In this document: one piece after another, positions 17,990 to 26,712 of the stretch
Position numbering within the stretch: position 1 is the stretch's first letter
Layout: every line of letters begins with the position of its first letter
Source of the DNA: Paraburkholderia monticola
Lineage (GTDB): Bacteria; Pseudomonadota; Gammaproteobacteria; Burkholderiales; Burkholderiaceae
Direction of reading: 5' to 3'
DNA: 64,000 bases
Assembly (NCBI RefSeq): GCF_001580545.1
Contig: NZ_LRBG01000038.1
Location: 62,001 to 126,000, forward strand
The notes under the pieces: model-generated
What the model was told of the DNA's origin: nothing
Database searches by the model: none
The model's input: the letters and a program-made list of their open reading frames with translations, nothing else
Translations under genes and position numbers: made by a program

Positions 17990-18035
17990 CCCCCTCCATT
18001 GTGGAGGCGCGGGCGCGCCTCGCCATTCCTATACT
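17990..18035 (+). promoter_or_regulatory. Thioesterase promoter with regulon palindrome C2
   Basis: CCCCCTCC (17990-17997), ATTGT, GGAGGCG (18003-18009), then 20 bp to TATACT (18030-18035). The palindrome occupies the -35 region, as expected for an activator that contacts RNA polymerase. C1 and C2 are centred about 32 bp apart, three helical turns, on opposite-facing promoters. Confidence 0.6.
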
Positions 18036-18091
18036 GCGTAGGCCAATTCGGATGTCGCCTCCTCGCGCGACGAATCATTCGCTGAAACAGT

Positions 18092-18541
18092 ATGAAAAAC
18101 CCTCTCGCCCGGGGGCGCGACGCGTACCCCTATTTGCTGCCTATCCAGACGCGCTGGATGGACAACGACGTGTACGGACACGTGAACAACGTCGTCTATT
18201 ACAGCTACTTCGATACGGTGGTGAACGAGTATCTGCTGCGCGAGCGCGTGCTGGATTTCGAATCCAGTGATGCGATCGGGCTCGTGGTGCAGACGCAGTG
18301 TGAATACTTTTCCTCGGTGGCGTTTCCCGACCGTCTGACCGTGGGGCTGTGCGCGGTGCGGATCGGCACGTCGAGTGTGCGCTACGAGATCGGTTTGTTC
18401 CGCGAGTGCGACGCGATCCCCGCCGCGCAGGGGCATTTCGTGCATGTCTACGTGGATCGCGTCACGCGTAAGCCCAAGCCGTTGAGCGATGCGCTGCGCG
18501 CCGCGCTCATGCCGCTTCTCCTGATCGAACAACCCGACTGA
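18092..18541 (+). CDS. Hotdog-fold acyl-CoA thioesterase (4HBT family)
   Basis: A 149-residue protein with the 4-hydroxybenzoyl-CoA thioesterase motif RWMDNDVYGHVNNVVYYSYF near residues 21-40. The aspartates 24 and 26 occupy the usual catalytic segment. It hydrolyses an acyl-CoA, perhaps to recover CoA from a dead-end intermediate of the pathway. It has its own promoter with a regulon palindrome (17990-18009) and is convergent with the zinc alcohol dehydrogenase gene. Substrate unknown. Confidence 0.88.
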   Translation: MKNPLARGRDAYPYLLPIQTRWMDNDVYGHVNNVVYYSYFDTVVNEYLLRERVLDFESSDAIGLVVQTQCEYFSSVAFPDRLTVGLCAVRIGTSSVRYEIGLFRECDAIPAAQGHFVHVYVDRVTRKPKPLSDALRAALMPLLLIEQPD

Positions 18542-18600
18542 AGCGGCTGGCGAGGTCCGCGCGCCGCGCCCCGTCGTCGTCCTGCGCACCTCGACGCGCT

Positions 18601-19662
18601 TCAGCGCGCCGTCGGTTCCCGCAGCGTCGCCATGTCGATGACAAAGCGATACTTGACGTCGTTCTTCTTCATCCGGCTGAAGGCCTCGTTGATGTCGCCC
18701 ATTTCGATCAGCTCGCACTCGGGCAGCACCTGATGTTCGGCGCAAAAGTCGAGCAGCGCCTGTGTGGCGCGAACGCCGCCGATCAGCGAGCCCGCCAGCG
18801 TGCGGTTGTTGCGGATCAGGAGGCCGCCGTGGACCGGTTCGAGCAGGTCGATCGCGCCCACCACGACGAGCTTGCCGTCGCGACCCAGCAGCATCAGATA
18901 CGGATTCGTGTCGTGACGCTGTGGAATCGTGTCGAGAATGAAGTCGAACGAGTTGGCGGCGCCCTGCATGGCCTGCGCACCGCTCGACAGCAACACCCGG
19001 TGCGCGCCGAGCTTGAGCGCGTCGTCGACCTTGCCCGGCGAACTCGTGATGACGGTCACCTCCGCGCCGAGCGCGACACCTAGCTTCACGGCAAGATGGC
19101 CGAGCCCACCCAGGCCGACCACCGCCATTTTCGTGCCGGCGCCCACGCCGTACTTGCGCAGTGGATTCCAAACCGTAATTCCCGCGCAGAGCAGCGGCGC
19201 GGCGAGGAACGGGTCAAGCGTGTCCGGCACGCGCAGCACGAAGTGTTCGCGCACGACGATGTGATCCGCGTAGCCGCCGAACGTGAGTGTGCCTGTCTGA
19301 CGATCGCGGCCGTTGTAGGTTGCTGTCGGCCCTTGCACGCAGAGCTGCTCTTCGTCAGCCGCGCAGGAGTCGCATTGCAGGCAGCTATCGACGAGGCAGC
19401 CTACCGCCACGCGGTCGCCGACCTTGAAACGCGTGACTTCCGGACCGACCGCCGTCACGTGGCCGACGATTTCATGACCGGGGACGCAAGGGTAGACCGT
19501 GTTCTTCCAGTCGTTGTTGATCTGGTGGGCGTCCGAGTGGCACACCCCGCAAAAGGCGATATCGATCGCCACGTCGTCGGCGCGCAGTGCGCGCCGCTCC
19601 AGGTGCATGGGAGCGAGCGCGCCATAGGCCTCGCGGGCGCCATAGCCCAAACAGCTTGTCAT
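18601..19662 (-). CDS. Zinc-dependent NAD(P) alcohol dehydrogenase (cinnamyl-alcohol/YahK-like)
   Basis: A 353-residue medium-chain dehydrogenase. It has the catalytic-zinc ligands in CGVCHSDAHQ and PGHEIVGHV, structural-zinc cysteines in CLQCDSCAADEEQLC, and the nucleotide loop GLGGLGHLAVK near residue 180. This is the broad-specificity aldehyde reductase/alcohol dehydrogenase subfamily. It lies 30 bp downstream of the luxC-like gene on the same strand, so the two form an operon that can link alcohol, aldehyde and acyl-CoA in either direction. Confidence 0.92.
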   Translation of the reverse strand: MTSCLGYGAREAYGALAPMHLERRALRADDVAIDIAFCGVCHSDAHQINNDWKNTVYPCVPGHEIVGHVTAVGPEVTRFKVGDRVAVGCLVDSCLQCDSCAADEEQLCVQGPTATYNGRDRQTGTLTFGGYADHIVVREHFVLRVPDTLDPFLAAPLLCAGITVWNPLRKYGVGAGTKMAVVGLGGLGHLAVKLGVALGAEVTVITSSPGKVDDALKLGAHRVLLSSGAQAMQGAANSFDFILDTIPQRHDTNPYLMLLGRDGKLVVVGAIDLLEPVHGGLLIRNNRTLAGSLIGGVRATQALLDFCAEHQVLPECELIEMGDINEAFSRMKKNDVKYRFVIDMATLREPTAR

Positions 19663-19692
19663 GTCGTGTTCTCGTGGAAGGAGGAAAGGGGA

Positions 19693-21153
19693 TCAGGCGA
19701 GCGGCGGCCGTTGCCACGGCCCCGGCGTGAGGTGCGGCGTGTTGATCTGATTGGAGATCCACTTGCCCATGCGGCGCAGCGGCTCGATCGCGTCCTGCGG
19801 CGCGGCCCATTTCATCGCCACCGCGTAGCCGAGCGAGACGATGCGCTGCGCGCCGTGCAGCGGCAGGCGGTTCTTGAGCTCGTCCTTGAGCGCTTCGGGG
19901 TAGATGCCGACGGTTTGCGTGTAAGCGTCGACGGCGTCCATCACCTCGTCGAGCGAATCGACGGGGACCAGGTTGACGGTGCGGTCGTCGAGCTGCGTCG
20001 AGAACGACACCGGCTCGGAGATCTTCGACACGATCACTGCGCCCTCGCCATCCTTGCCGCCTATCACCTCGTACCATTCGTCGTCGAGGCGCAATGCGTC
20101 GACGTGTGCCTTCAGACCCGCGTCGTAACGTTTGGCCGGCGTGCTCAAGCTATTGGGCAGGTTTTGCAGTGCTTCGTAGACCGCGCGTCCGAAGCCGTCC
20201 AGTTGTTTCAGGCCTGCCGCGTCGGTGCCGCACTGGACGTAGACGACCCGCGCGTTCACGCAACCCTTCTGGTTGAGCGCGCCGATATCGCTCGCCAGAC
20301 GCGTGGCCGCCTCGCTCACGTTTGATTCGCTAGCGAAGGTGTCCGCGCCGATGATGCTTGCGCTGCGCTTGGGGTCGAGCGAAATCAGTTCGAGCCCGGG
20401 TTGGATATACCGGCTCACGTGTTTCATCGAAGCGAAGCCGCCCCATGCGACGATCTTCTCGAGATTGTGCGGCTGATACAGGCGTTCTTCGAAGGCCTCG
20501 TCGCCACCTTTCCAGTAGGCGACGCTCAGGTGTCGCGTGAGCGGATGGTCCGGCGCCATATCGACCATCGTGCGTGCGATGGCGAGCGCCGTGAACGGAT
20601 CGTTCGACGGCGCCTTGATGATCGCGTCACTGCGCAGCACCATGTTGCGCAGGATGGTCAGGAGCGAAACCGCTGGTGAGTTGCCGGCGACGATATGCAG
20701 CGCGCGCGAACCGAAGCAGCGGATTTCGAGCTCCGTGCCATCGATGAGACGCTGGCTGACCCATCCCTCCAGATACTTGATGCCGACCGTGCTGTCCACT
20801 GCCTCGACGATGGCTTCGCGCGTGAGCATGTGACGCAGACCGAGATAGCTCGACTTGACGAGACTGGGCGTGGTCGGCGCGGTCCGGTACGACAGTTCGC
20901 AGGCCTGTTGCAGGTGTGCATTCGTCGTCAGATCGAGCCTCGCGCCGAGCGCGACGGCGAAGTCGAGGATGTCGTCGAACGATAGCTCGTAAAGATCGGC
21001 CAGCTTCGCGGGATTGCCAAGCGGCAGCGCATCGAGATAGCGATGGGCGTCGGGCGTGAGGAAGGCGAGATCGCCGCCTCGGCCACCCACTTCGATCAGG
21101 TTGTCCGTGATGACCTCGCCGCGAATGATCATCGGTGCAATGGGCTTGTTCAT
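19693..21153 (-). CDS. LuxC-type acyl-CoA reductase (aldehyde-forming)
   Basis: A 486-residue protein of the LuxC family, an aldehyde-dehydrogenase-fold enzyme. Clues are the IVAGNSPAVSLLTILRNMVLRSDAIIKAPSND-type cofactor region near residues 154-184 and a candidate catalytic Cys298 in QKGCVNARVV. I chose ATG 21153, with AGGACA upstream. In luminous bacteria LuxC reduces acyl groups delivered by LuxE to aldehydes. Here no luxA, luxB or luxD is present. With the adjacent alcohol dehydrogenase it may reduce acyl-CoA to alcohol or oxidise aldehyde to acyl-CoA. It is divergent from TetR copy 2. Confidence 0.85.
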   Translation of the reverse strand: MNKPIAPMIIRGEVITDNLIEVGGRGGDLAFLTPDAHRYLDALPLGNPAKLADLYELSFDDILDFAVALGARLDLTTNAHLQQACELSYRTAPTTPSLVKSSYLGLRHMLTREAIVEAVDSTVGIKYLEGWVSQRLIDGTELEIRCFGSRALHIVAGNSPAVSLLTILRNMVLRSDAIIKAPSNDPFTALAIARTMVDMAPDHPLTRHLSVAYWKGGDEAFEERLYQPHNLEKIVAWGGFASMKHVSRYIQPGLELISLDPKRSASIIGADTFASESNVSEAATRLASDIGALNQKGCVNARVVYVQCGTDAAGLKQLDGFGRAVYEALQNLPNSLSTPAKRYDAGLKAHVDALRLDDEWYEVIGGKDGEGAVIVSKISEPVSFSTQLDDRTVNLVPVDSLDEVMDAVDAYTQTVGIYPEALKDELKNRLPLHGAQRIVSLGYAVAMKWAAPQDAIEPLRRMGKWISNQINTPHLTPGPWQRPPLA

Positions 21154-21201
21154 GAAGTTGAGATGTCCTGTTAGAGAGCGTGCTGTCGATCGAACGAGGC
21201 C

Positions 21202-21234
21202 AGTATAGGTCTGCGAAACGCGCTGTCCGCTCCG
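21202..21234 (-). promoter_or_regulatory. Promoter of the LuxC-like/ADH operon (GGAGCG-N20-TATACT)
   Basis: On the minus strand CGGAGCG (21228-21234), 20 bp, then TATACT (21202-21207). The arrangement and spacing equal those before the LuxE-like gene, and a GAA triplet five bases further upstream is also shared. This implies one regulator for both genes. The rest of the 351-bp gap (21154-21504) contains the TetR copy 2 leader and no other gene I can support. Confidence 0.5.
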
Positions 21235-21504
21235 GATTCGCGCTCTCCCGGGATGCACTGAATGCCCTGAAAACAAAGGGAAAATCGTTCGATGCGCGCG
21301 ACCCTGGTCCGCGTAGTTTGCGTTTTGTTCGTCGACGGCCGGGGAGTTGCACTGCTCACAGGCTGCTATCCGCAAGAGGGGGGACACGCGCGGCAACGGC
21401 GGTTAGATTGCAGGAGGGCCAGACGTGCCGACAGCCTGACAATCATCGACTCATACGCCTTCGGAAAGCATGTCGCCATGCGGTGGAGGCGACGGAGAAC
21501 GGAC

Positions 21505-22233
21505 ATGGACAGCCGCAGATCGCCGACATCGGCGCCCCCCGTGCAAAGGCTCTGGGGCGCGCATGGCGCGTTGGACCAGCATGATCCGGCCGACCTCCTC
21601 ATCGAACTGGAAATGCCCTTGGCGCCGCGCAAGTCGCCGCGACAAGCCCGGTCGGTCGCGCTGGTCGACGCGCTGATGCAGGCGGCGCGGCAGATTCTCG
21701 ATGAAGAAGGGCGCGAAGCCTTGACCGTACTGCATCTCGCCGACGTATCGGGCGTGGCGTCCAGTTCGATCTTCGAGTACTACCCGACGATGGACGCGCT
21801 GGTCGCGGCGATCTTCGACGCGTTTCGCGCCGACGTCTACGCGACGCTGCGCGCACGCATCGCGGCGTTGCCCGCGCAGGCCTCGCTGTTGGACGGCATT
21901 CTGCTGATCGTCAGGGCAGGGCTTGGCATCTATGCAGAGCGGATCCGGCTGGACCCGGATGTGTGCCTACGCATGACCCGTTATGACGAACTGGTTCGCC
22001 TTGACTTCGTGAAGTCCGAGGAGATCACGCACGCCCTTGTCGTTCCAGCGCTATTCGTGCGTTTTGCCGACGAAATCAGCGAGGACGACGTCGAGCAAGT
22101 CCAGTTCCTCGTCGTGCAAACGCTGATCGCGCTGGCACGCGCCATGTTGCTCGTGCGACCGGCTTACCTTGCCGAGCCCGATACGCCGGTTCTGATCGCG
22201 AGGATGATTCACGCGCTACTGGTGCCACGGTAG
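21505..22233 (+). CDS. TetR/AcrR family transcriptional regulator (copy 2)
   Basis: A 242-residue protein with an N-terminal extension of about 45 residues, then KSPRQARSVALVDALMQAAR and the helix-turn-helix VLHLADVSGVASSSIFEYY followed by PTMDAL. It is a clear paralogue of the TetR protein at 14453, with conserved C-terminal RYDELVRLDFVK and QFLVVQTLIALARAM segments. The ATG at 21505 has CGGAGAAC upstream. Divergent from the luxC-like operon, it mirrors copy 1, which is divergent from the luxE-like gene. Likely a ligand-responsive repressor of that operon (inference). Confidence 0.9.
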   Translation: MDSRRSPTSAPPVQRLWGAHGALDQHDPADLLIELEMPLAPRKSPRQARSVALVDALMQAARQILDEEGREALTVLHLADVSGVASSSIFEYYPTMDALVAAIFDAFRADVYATLRARIAALPAQASLLDGILLIVRAGLGIYAERIRLDPDVCLRMTRYDELVRLDFVKSEEITHALVVPALFVRFADEISEDDVEQVQFLVVQTLIALARAMLLVRPAYLAEPDTPVLIARMIHALLVPR

Positions 22234-22262
22234 TTCTCTGGCTACTGTGCGCCAGTGGTCGC

Positions 22263-23912
22263 TCACGTGAGGCGCTCCTTCACATAGCGGCCGGGTGCCG
22301 GCTCGATGGCGCAATGCGCATCGTTGCCGGCACGTTTCGGCGCAGCGATATTTTTCCCCGCGTACTGCCGCAGCCAGTTGCTCCAGTGCGGCCACCAACT
22401 GCCGTCGTGTGGCGTGGCGTGGGCGAACCAGTCGTCGGCATCGGAGGCCTCATGCTCGCCGCCGGTCCAGTAGTTGCGCTTGTTCGCGGACGGCGCATTG
22501 ATGACGCCAGCGATATGACCACTCGCGGCGAGCACGAACTGCGTCTCGCCGCCGAGCAGTTGCGTCGTCCGCCAGGCCGGGCGCCACGGTACGAGATGAT
22601 CGCGTTCGGTGGCGAGCACGTAGGCGGGTGTGTTCGTCTTGCCCAGATCGAACGGCGCGCCGCAAACGCTCAGCTTGCCCGGCATGCACAGCTCGTTCTG
22701 GAGGTAGCCGTGACGCAGCAGCCACGTGTACATCGGGCCGGGCAGATTGGTCGCGTCGCTGTTCCAGTAGAGCAGGTCGAACGCAGGCGGCGTTTGCCCT
22801 TGCAGATAGTTGCCTGCGACGTAAGGCCAGATCAGTTCGTTCGCGCGCAGCGACTGGAAGACGAACGCCAGCGCCCTGCCGTCGAGGAGGCCGCCGCCGC
22901 CATGTATTTGCTCGACCTGCGCGACGACGCGTTCGTCGACGAACGTGCCGAGATCGCCGGGCTCCGCGAAGTCGAGCAACGTGGTGAGCAGCGTCATGCT
23001 CGCAGCGGGCCGTTGGTCGCGTGCAGCGAGCACCGCCAGCGCGGAGGCCAGCATCGTACCGCCGACGCACCAGCCGAGCGTATTGACCTGATCCGCGCCC
23101 GTGATCGCAAGCGTGACGCGGATCGCTTGCATCACGCCCTGCTCCAGGTAGTCGTCCCAGGTGGTGTGCCGCGACTCGTCGCGCGGATTGCGCCAGGAGA
23201 TCAGGAAAACGCTATAGCCCTCTTCGAGGGCGAATCGTACGAACGAATTGCGTGGCTGCAGATCGAGGATATAGAACTTGTTCACGCACGGCGGCACGAT
23301 CAGCAGCGGCCGACGCGCGACCTTCGCAGTGAGTGGCGCGTACTGGATCAATTGCATCAGTTCGTTTTCGAAGACCACCGTGCCGACGGACGTGGCCACG
23401 TTGCGGCCCACTTCGAAGGCGTCCTCGTCGGTGATGTGCATCTGGCCGCGCTGCGTGTCGGTGAGCCAGTTCGCGAGACCGGTGCACAGCGTAGCGCCGG
23501 CCGATTCGAGCGCGAGGCGCGCGGCCTCCGGATTCGTGAGCGCGAAGTTGGCGGGGCTCGCTGCGTCGATCAGCTGGCGGGTCATGAAGCGCAGGCGTTG
23601 CCGTGTTTTCGCATCGGCTTCCACGCTGCCGACCATGCCCGCGAGCAGGTCCGCGTTGGCCAGATACGACTGCATCAGTGCGGCGTACCACGGATGCGAG
23701 CGCCATTCCGGCGCATCGAAGCGGCGGTCGGCCGCGGCGGGCTCGATGTGCTTCGACGAATTCTCCGCGCCAGGGCTAGCGCCGGCGAGCGTTTGCCACA
23801 CCCTCCATTGCTGATCCCAGTACTGCCGCGCGAGTGCGGCGAGAGGATCGGGTGCAGCCGGGCCGTCATTTCCGGCCGCGGAGAGAGCGTTGTCCGGGGC
23901 GTTTCGATTCAC
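22263..23912 (-). CDS. phaC: Class I poly(3-hydroxyalkanoate) synthase
   Basis: A 549-residue protein. The lipase-like box reads LGWCVGGTM, with the PhaC nucleophilic Cys replacing Ser. The catalytic Asp is in ATERDHLVPW and the His in ASGHIAGVINAP. N-terminal RQYWDQQWRVWQTL is typical of class I enzymes, and length fits. I chose GTG 23912, with AGAGGAAA upstream; an in-frame TTG at 23927 is possible. It polymerises hydroxyacyl-CoA. No phaA, phaB or phasin is adjacent, so this copy probably stores intermediates from the beta-oxidation island. Upstream palindrome D1 suggests co-regulation. Confidence 0.93.
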   Translation of the reverse strand: MNRNAPDNALSAAGNDGPAAPDPLAALARQYWDQQWRVWQTLAGASPGAENSSKHIEPAAADRRFDAPEWRSHPWYAALMQSYLANADLLAGMVGSVEADAKTRQRLRFMTRQLIDAASPANFALTNPEAARLALESAGATLCTGLANWLTDTQRGQMHITDEDAFEVGRNVATSVGTVVFENELMQLIQYAPLTAKVARRPLLIVPPCVNKFYILDLQPRNSFVRFALEEGYSVFLISWRNPRDESRHTTWDDYLEQGVMQAIRVTLAITGADQVNTLGWCVGGTMLASALAVLAARDQRPAASMTLLTTLLDFAEPGDLGTFVDERVVAQVEQIHGGGGLLDGRALAFVFQSLRANELIWPYVAGNYLQGQTPPAFDLLYWNSDATNLPGPMYTWLLRHGYLQNELCMPGKLSVCGAPFDLGKTNTPAYVLATERDHLVPWRPAWRTTQLLGGETQFVLAASGHIAGVINAPSANKRNYWTGGEHEASDADDWFAHATPHDGSWWPHWSNWLRQYAGKNIAAPKRAGNDAHCAIEPAPGRYVKERLT

Positions 23913-24094
23913 GTCGTTTCCTCTCAAGCGATGAACTGATCAGGCGGTGGTGAAGCGTCTTACTGCTCAGGTGATTTGCCGTGTATGCAGGGGCTGACAC
24001 CGGATGTAGGGCTCTTTCATGTGAGGCTGCCGGTGACGTTGGACTCATGCGGGAAGGCGCGTGACGCACCTCGCGGCCCGGAAGCGAAGGTCAC

Positions 24095-24143
24095 AGGATG
24101 AGAGGGATGGTGAGGCAGCGTCCCCTCTCCGATCGAGGGGGAG
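24095..24143 (-). promoter_or_regulatory. phaC promoter with regulon palindrome D1
   Basis: TCCCCTCTCC-GATC-GAGGGGGAG (24121-24143). On the minus strand CATCCT (revcomp of 24095-24100) follows about 20 bp after the arm, a plausible -10 for phaC. The phaC-thiolase gap (23913-24302) contains this site and D2 and no other gene. Confidence 0.5.
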
Positions 24144-24203
24144 CCGGGCCGCCGTAGCAGGTGTACCCGAAACGACATGAAGCGCGAAGGCCGCGTTGTC
24201 GAA

Positions 24204-24250
24204 CCTCCCAAAAAAGGAGGGGGCGTATGCGTTCAGGCCGCTCATATCAT
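24204..24250 (+). promoter_or_regulatory. Thiolase operon promoter with regulon palindrome D2
   Basis: CCTCCC-AAAAAA-GGAGGGGGCG (24204-24225), then TATCAT (24245-24250) as -10 about 22 bp after the core arm. It precedes the thiolase-ACAD-ACAD-MaoC operon by about 50 bp. Geometry matches sites B, C2 and E. Confidence 0.6.
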
Positions 24251-24302
24251 GCAACGTAACCAGTTCGCCATGACGGCGTACACAACGGAAAAAGGAGCAA
24301 GT

Positions 24303-25484
24303 ATGACGCGCAAAGTAGTGGTGGCCGGCGTGGGCATGGTCCCGTTCACCAAGCCCGGTGCCAGCGAGACGTACGATCTGATGGGCGCGCAAGCGGCGCG
24401 TCTCGCGCTCGCTGACGCGCGGGTCGAGTATCAGGCGATTCAGCAAGCCTACGCGGGCTTCGTCTACGGCGATTCCACGGCGGGCCAGCGCGCGCTGTAT
24501 CACGTCGGCATGACGGGGCTGCCGATCATCAACGTCAACAACAACTGTTCGACGGGTTCGAGCGCGCTTTACCTTGCGCGTCAGGCGATCGAAGCGGGCG
24601 CGCTCGACGTCGCGCTGGTGGTCGGTTTCGAACAGATGAACGCGGGCGCGCTCGGCAGCTACTTCACCGACCGGCCGTTGCCGCTCGATCTGTTCTTCGC
24701 GCAATGCGACCGCCTTGGCGTGCCACCCGAAGTAGCGCCGGCGCTGCGCATCTTCGGCGGCGCGGGTCTCGAACACATGAAGCGTTTCGGCACGACGATC
24801 GAGTCGTTCGCGAAGGTCCGCGCAAAGGCGAGCCGTCACGCGGCGAACAACCCGCTCGCTGTGTTCCGCCAGGTCGTCACTCCCGAAGAAGTTCTTGCCG
24901 ACAAGGTGATGTGGCCTGGCGTGATGACGCGCCTGATGGCTTGCCCGCCGACTTGCGGCGCGGCCGCCGCCGTGCTGTGCAGCGAAGACTACGCGAAGAA
25001 GCATGGGCTGGACTCGCGTGTGTGGATCGCCGCGCAGGCGCTGACGACCGACCGTCCGGCCGCCCTCGAAGGCGACGACCTGCGCTACACGGCCGGCTTC
25101 GGCCTGGCGCAGGAAGCGGTGAGCAAGGTGTACGAACAGGCGGGCGTGGGTGCGGACGATGTGGATGTGGTCGAGTTGCACGACTGCTTCGCGCATAACG
25201 AACTGATCATGTACGAGGCGCTTGGCCTCTGCCCGGAAGGCGAAGCGGCGAAGTTTATCGACGACGGCGACAACACGTACGGCGGCCGCTACGTCGTCAA
25301 CCCGTCGGGCGGGCTGCTTTCGAAGGGGCACCCGATTGGCGCGACGGGTCTCGCGCAATGCACGGAGCTGGTTCAGCAGTTGCGCGGCAACGCCGACAAG
25401 CGTCAGGTCGAAGGCGCGCGCGTGGCGTTGCAGCACAACGTGGGCCTCGGCGGTGCGTGCGTCGTGACGATGTACCGCATCTGA
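24303..25484 (+). CDS. SCP-x-type thiolase / lipid-transfer protein-like acyltransferase
   Basis: A 393-residue protein behind AAAAAGGAG. It belongs to the SCP-x/nondecarboxylating thiolase subgroup. The nucleophilic Cys is in NNNCSTGSSALYLARQ near residue 80, the ELHDCFAHNEL segment is near residue 284, and the GHPIGATGLAQ loop follows. Such thiolases cleave bulky or branched 3-ketoacyl-CoAs, for example sterol side chains or terpenoids. It is first in an operon with two acyl-CoA dehydrogenases and a MaoC hydratase, together a complete beta-oxidation set apart from a dedicated 3-hydroxyacyl-CoA dehydrogenase. Confidence 0.9.
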   Translation: MTRKVVVAGVGMVPFTKPGASETYDLMGAQAARLALADARVEYQAIQQAYAGFVYGDSTAGQRALYHVGMTGLPIINVNNNCSTGSSALYLARQAIEAGALDVALVVGFEQMNAGALGSYFTDRPLPLDLFFAQCDRLGVPPEVAPALRIFGGAGLEHMKRFGTTIESFAKVRAKASRHAANNPLAVFRQVVTPEEVLADKVMWPGVMTRLMACPPTCGAAAAVLCSEDYAKKHGLDSRVWIAAQALTTDRPAALEGDDLRYTAGFGLAQEAVSKVYEQAGVGADDVDVVELHDCFAHNELIMYEALGLCPEGEAAKFIDDGDNTYGGRYVVNPSGGLLSKGHPIGATGLAQCTELVQQLRGNADKRQVEGARVALQHNVGLGGACVVTMYRI

Positions 25485-25497
25485 GGCGGAGCGCCAG

Positions 25498-26697
25498 ATG
25501 GACTTCCAATCCGATCCGGGGCTGGACTCATTTCGCGAGGAAGTGCGCGCGTTCCTGCGCGAGTGCTTCCCCGCCGATCTGCCCGGCAATCCCGTGGGCA
25601 GCGTGCGCTCGGCGCGCGAGGATCTCGTGCGCTGGCAGCGCATCCTCAACGAGCGGGGCTGGGGGGCGCCGTACTGGGCGAAGGAGCACGGCGGCACCGG
25701 TTGGACGGTGCTGCAACGGCTCGCCTTCGATGAGGAATGTGTGGCCGCTGGCGCGCCGACGCAGGATTTCCTCGGGCAGAAGCTGCTGGCGCCCGTGGTC
25801 AATGAATTTGGCACGCCTGAGCAAAAGGCCGAGCACATCCCGCGTATCCTGAATGGCGAGCGGCTGTGGTGCCAGGGTTTCTCGGAGCCCGGCTCCGGTT
25901 CCGATCTTGCCTCGTTGCGCACGCGCGCTGAGCTGGAGGGCGACCACTACGTCGTGAACGGTCAGAAGATCTGGACGAGTTACGCGCACGAAGCCGACTG
26001 GATCTTCCTGCTCGTTCGCACGAACGCCGAGGTGAAGAAGCAGGCGGGCATCACATTCCTGCTCGTGGACATGAAGACGCCGGGTATCACGGTACGTCCG
26101 ATTCGCAGCATCGACGATTGCCATCATCTGAACGAGACGTTCTTCGACAACGTGCGCGTGCCGGTGAGTCATCGGATCGGTGCCGACGGCGATGGCTGGA
26201 CGATCACCAAATTCCTGCTCAACAACGAGCATGCCGGCGCCGCCGATCTGCCGTTCCTGCGCAGATGCCTCGGCAGGCTCAAGCAGATTGCGTCGAGCGA
26301 ACAGGTGGAAGGCGCGCCGCTCGTCGAGGAGCACGGCTTCATGTCGAGGCTCGCGCGTCTGGAGGCCGAGATCGACGCGATGGCGATGATGGTCAAGCGC
26401 GTGGCGGCGCTGGAGCAGGATCACAGCCTCGCCGCGCACGCGATGGGCTCGATTCTCAAGGTACGCGGCACCGAATTGCAGCAGAAGCTCACCGAGTGCA
26501 TGGTCGAGGCTTTAGGCGACTACGGCGCCGTGGCCTATCCCGAGCCTCACGACGCCATGCGCGAAGAGGCGTTGCCTCGCGAGCAAGTGGGTCGCGGCGT
26601 CGCCACCGAAATGTTCTTCCGTCGTGCTTCGACCATTTATGGCGGCACGAGCGAAGTCCAGCGCGGCATCATCGCGAAGATGCTGTTTCAACTCTGA
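25498..26697 (+). CDS. Acyl-CoA dehydrogenase (pair member 1)
   Basis: A 399-residue FAD-dependent acyl-CoA dehydrogenase. Signs are WGAPYWAKEHGGTGW near residue 57, the flavin-binding GFSEPGSGSDLASLRT near residue 126, VNGQKIWTSYAHEADW, and the C-terminal RRASTIYGGTSEVQRGIIA. The position of the medium-chain catalytic Glu reads Gly (YGGTSE), so the base must lie elsewhere, as in several long-chain or branched-substrate members. It lies 13 bp after the thiolase and 15 bp before the second dehydrogenase. It probably forms a heteromer with that protein. Confidence 0.92.
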   Translation: MDFQSDPGLDSFREEVRAFLRECFPADLPGNPVGSVRSAREDLVRWQRILNERGWGAPYWAKEHGGTGWTVLQRLAFDEECVAAGAPTQDFLGQKLLAPVVNEFGTPEQKAEHIPRILNGERLWCQGFSEPGSGSDLASLRTRAELEGDHYVVNGQKIWTSYAHEADWIFLLVRTNAEVKKQAGITFLLVDMKTPGITVRPIRSIDDCHHLNETFFDNVRVPVSHRIGADGDGWTITKFLLNNEHAGAADLPFLRRCLGRLKQIASSEQVEGAPLVEEHGFMSRLARLEAEIDAMAMMVKRVAALEQDHSLAAHAMGSILKVRGTELQQKLTECMVEALGDYGAVAYPEPHDAMREEALPREQVGRGVATEMFFRRASTIYGGTSEVQRGIIAKMLFQL

Positions 26698-26712
26698 GTC
26701 GCCGAACCCATC

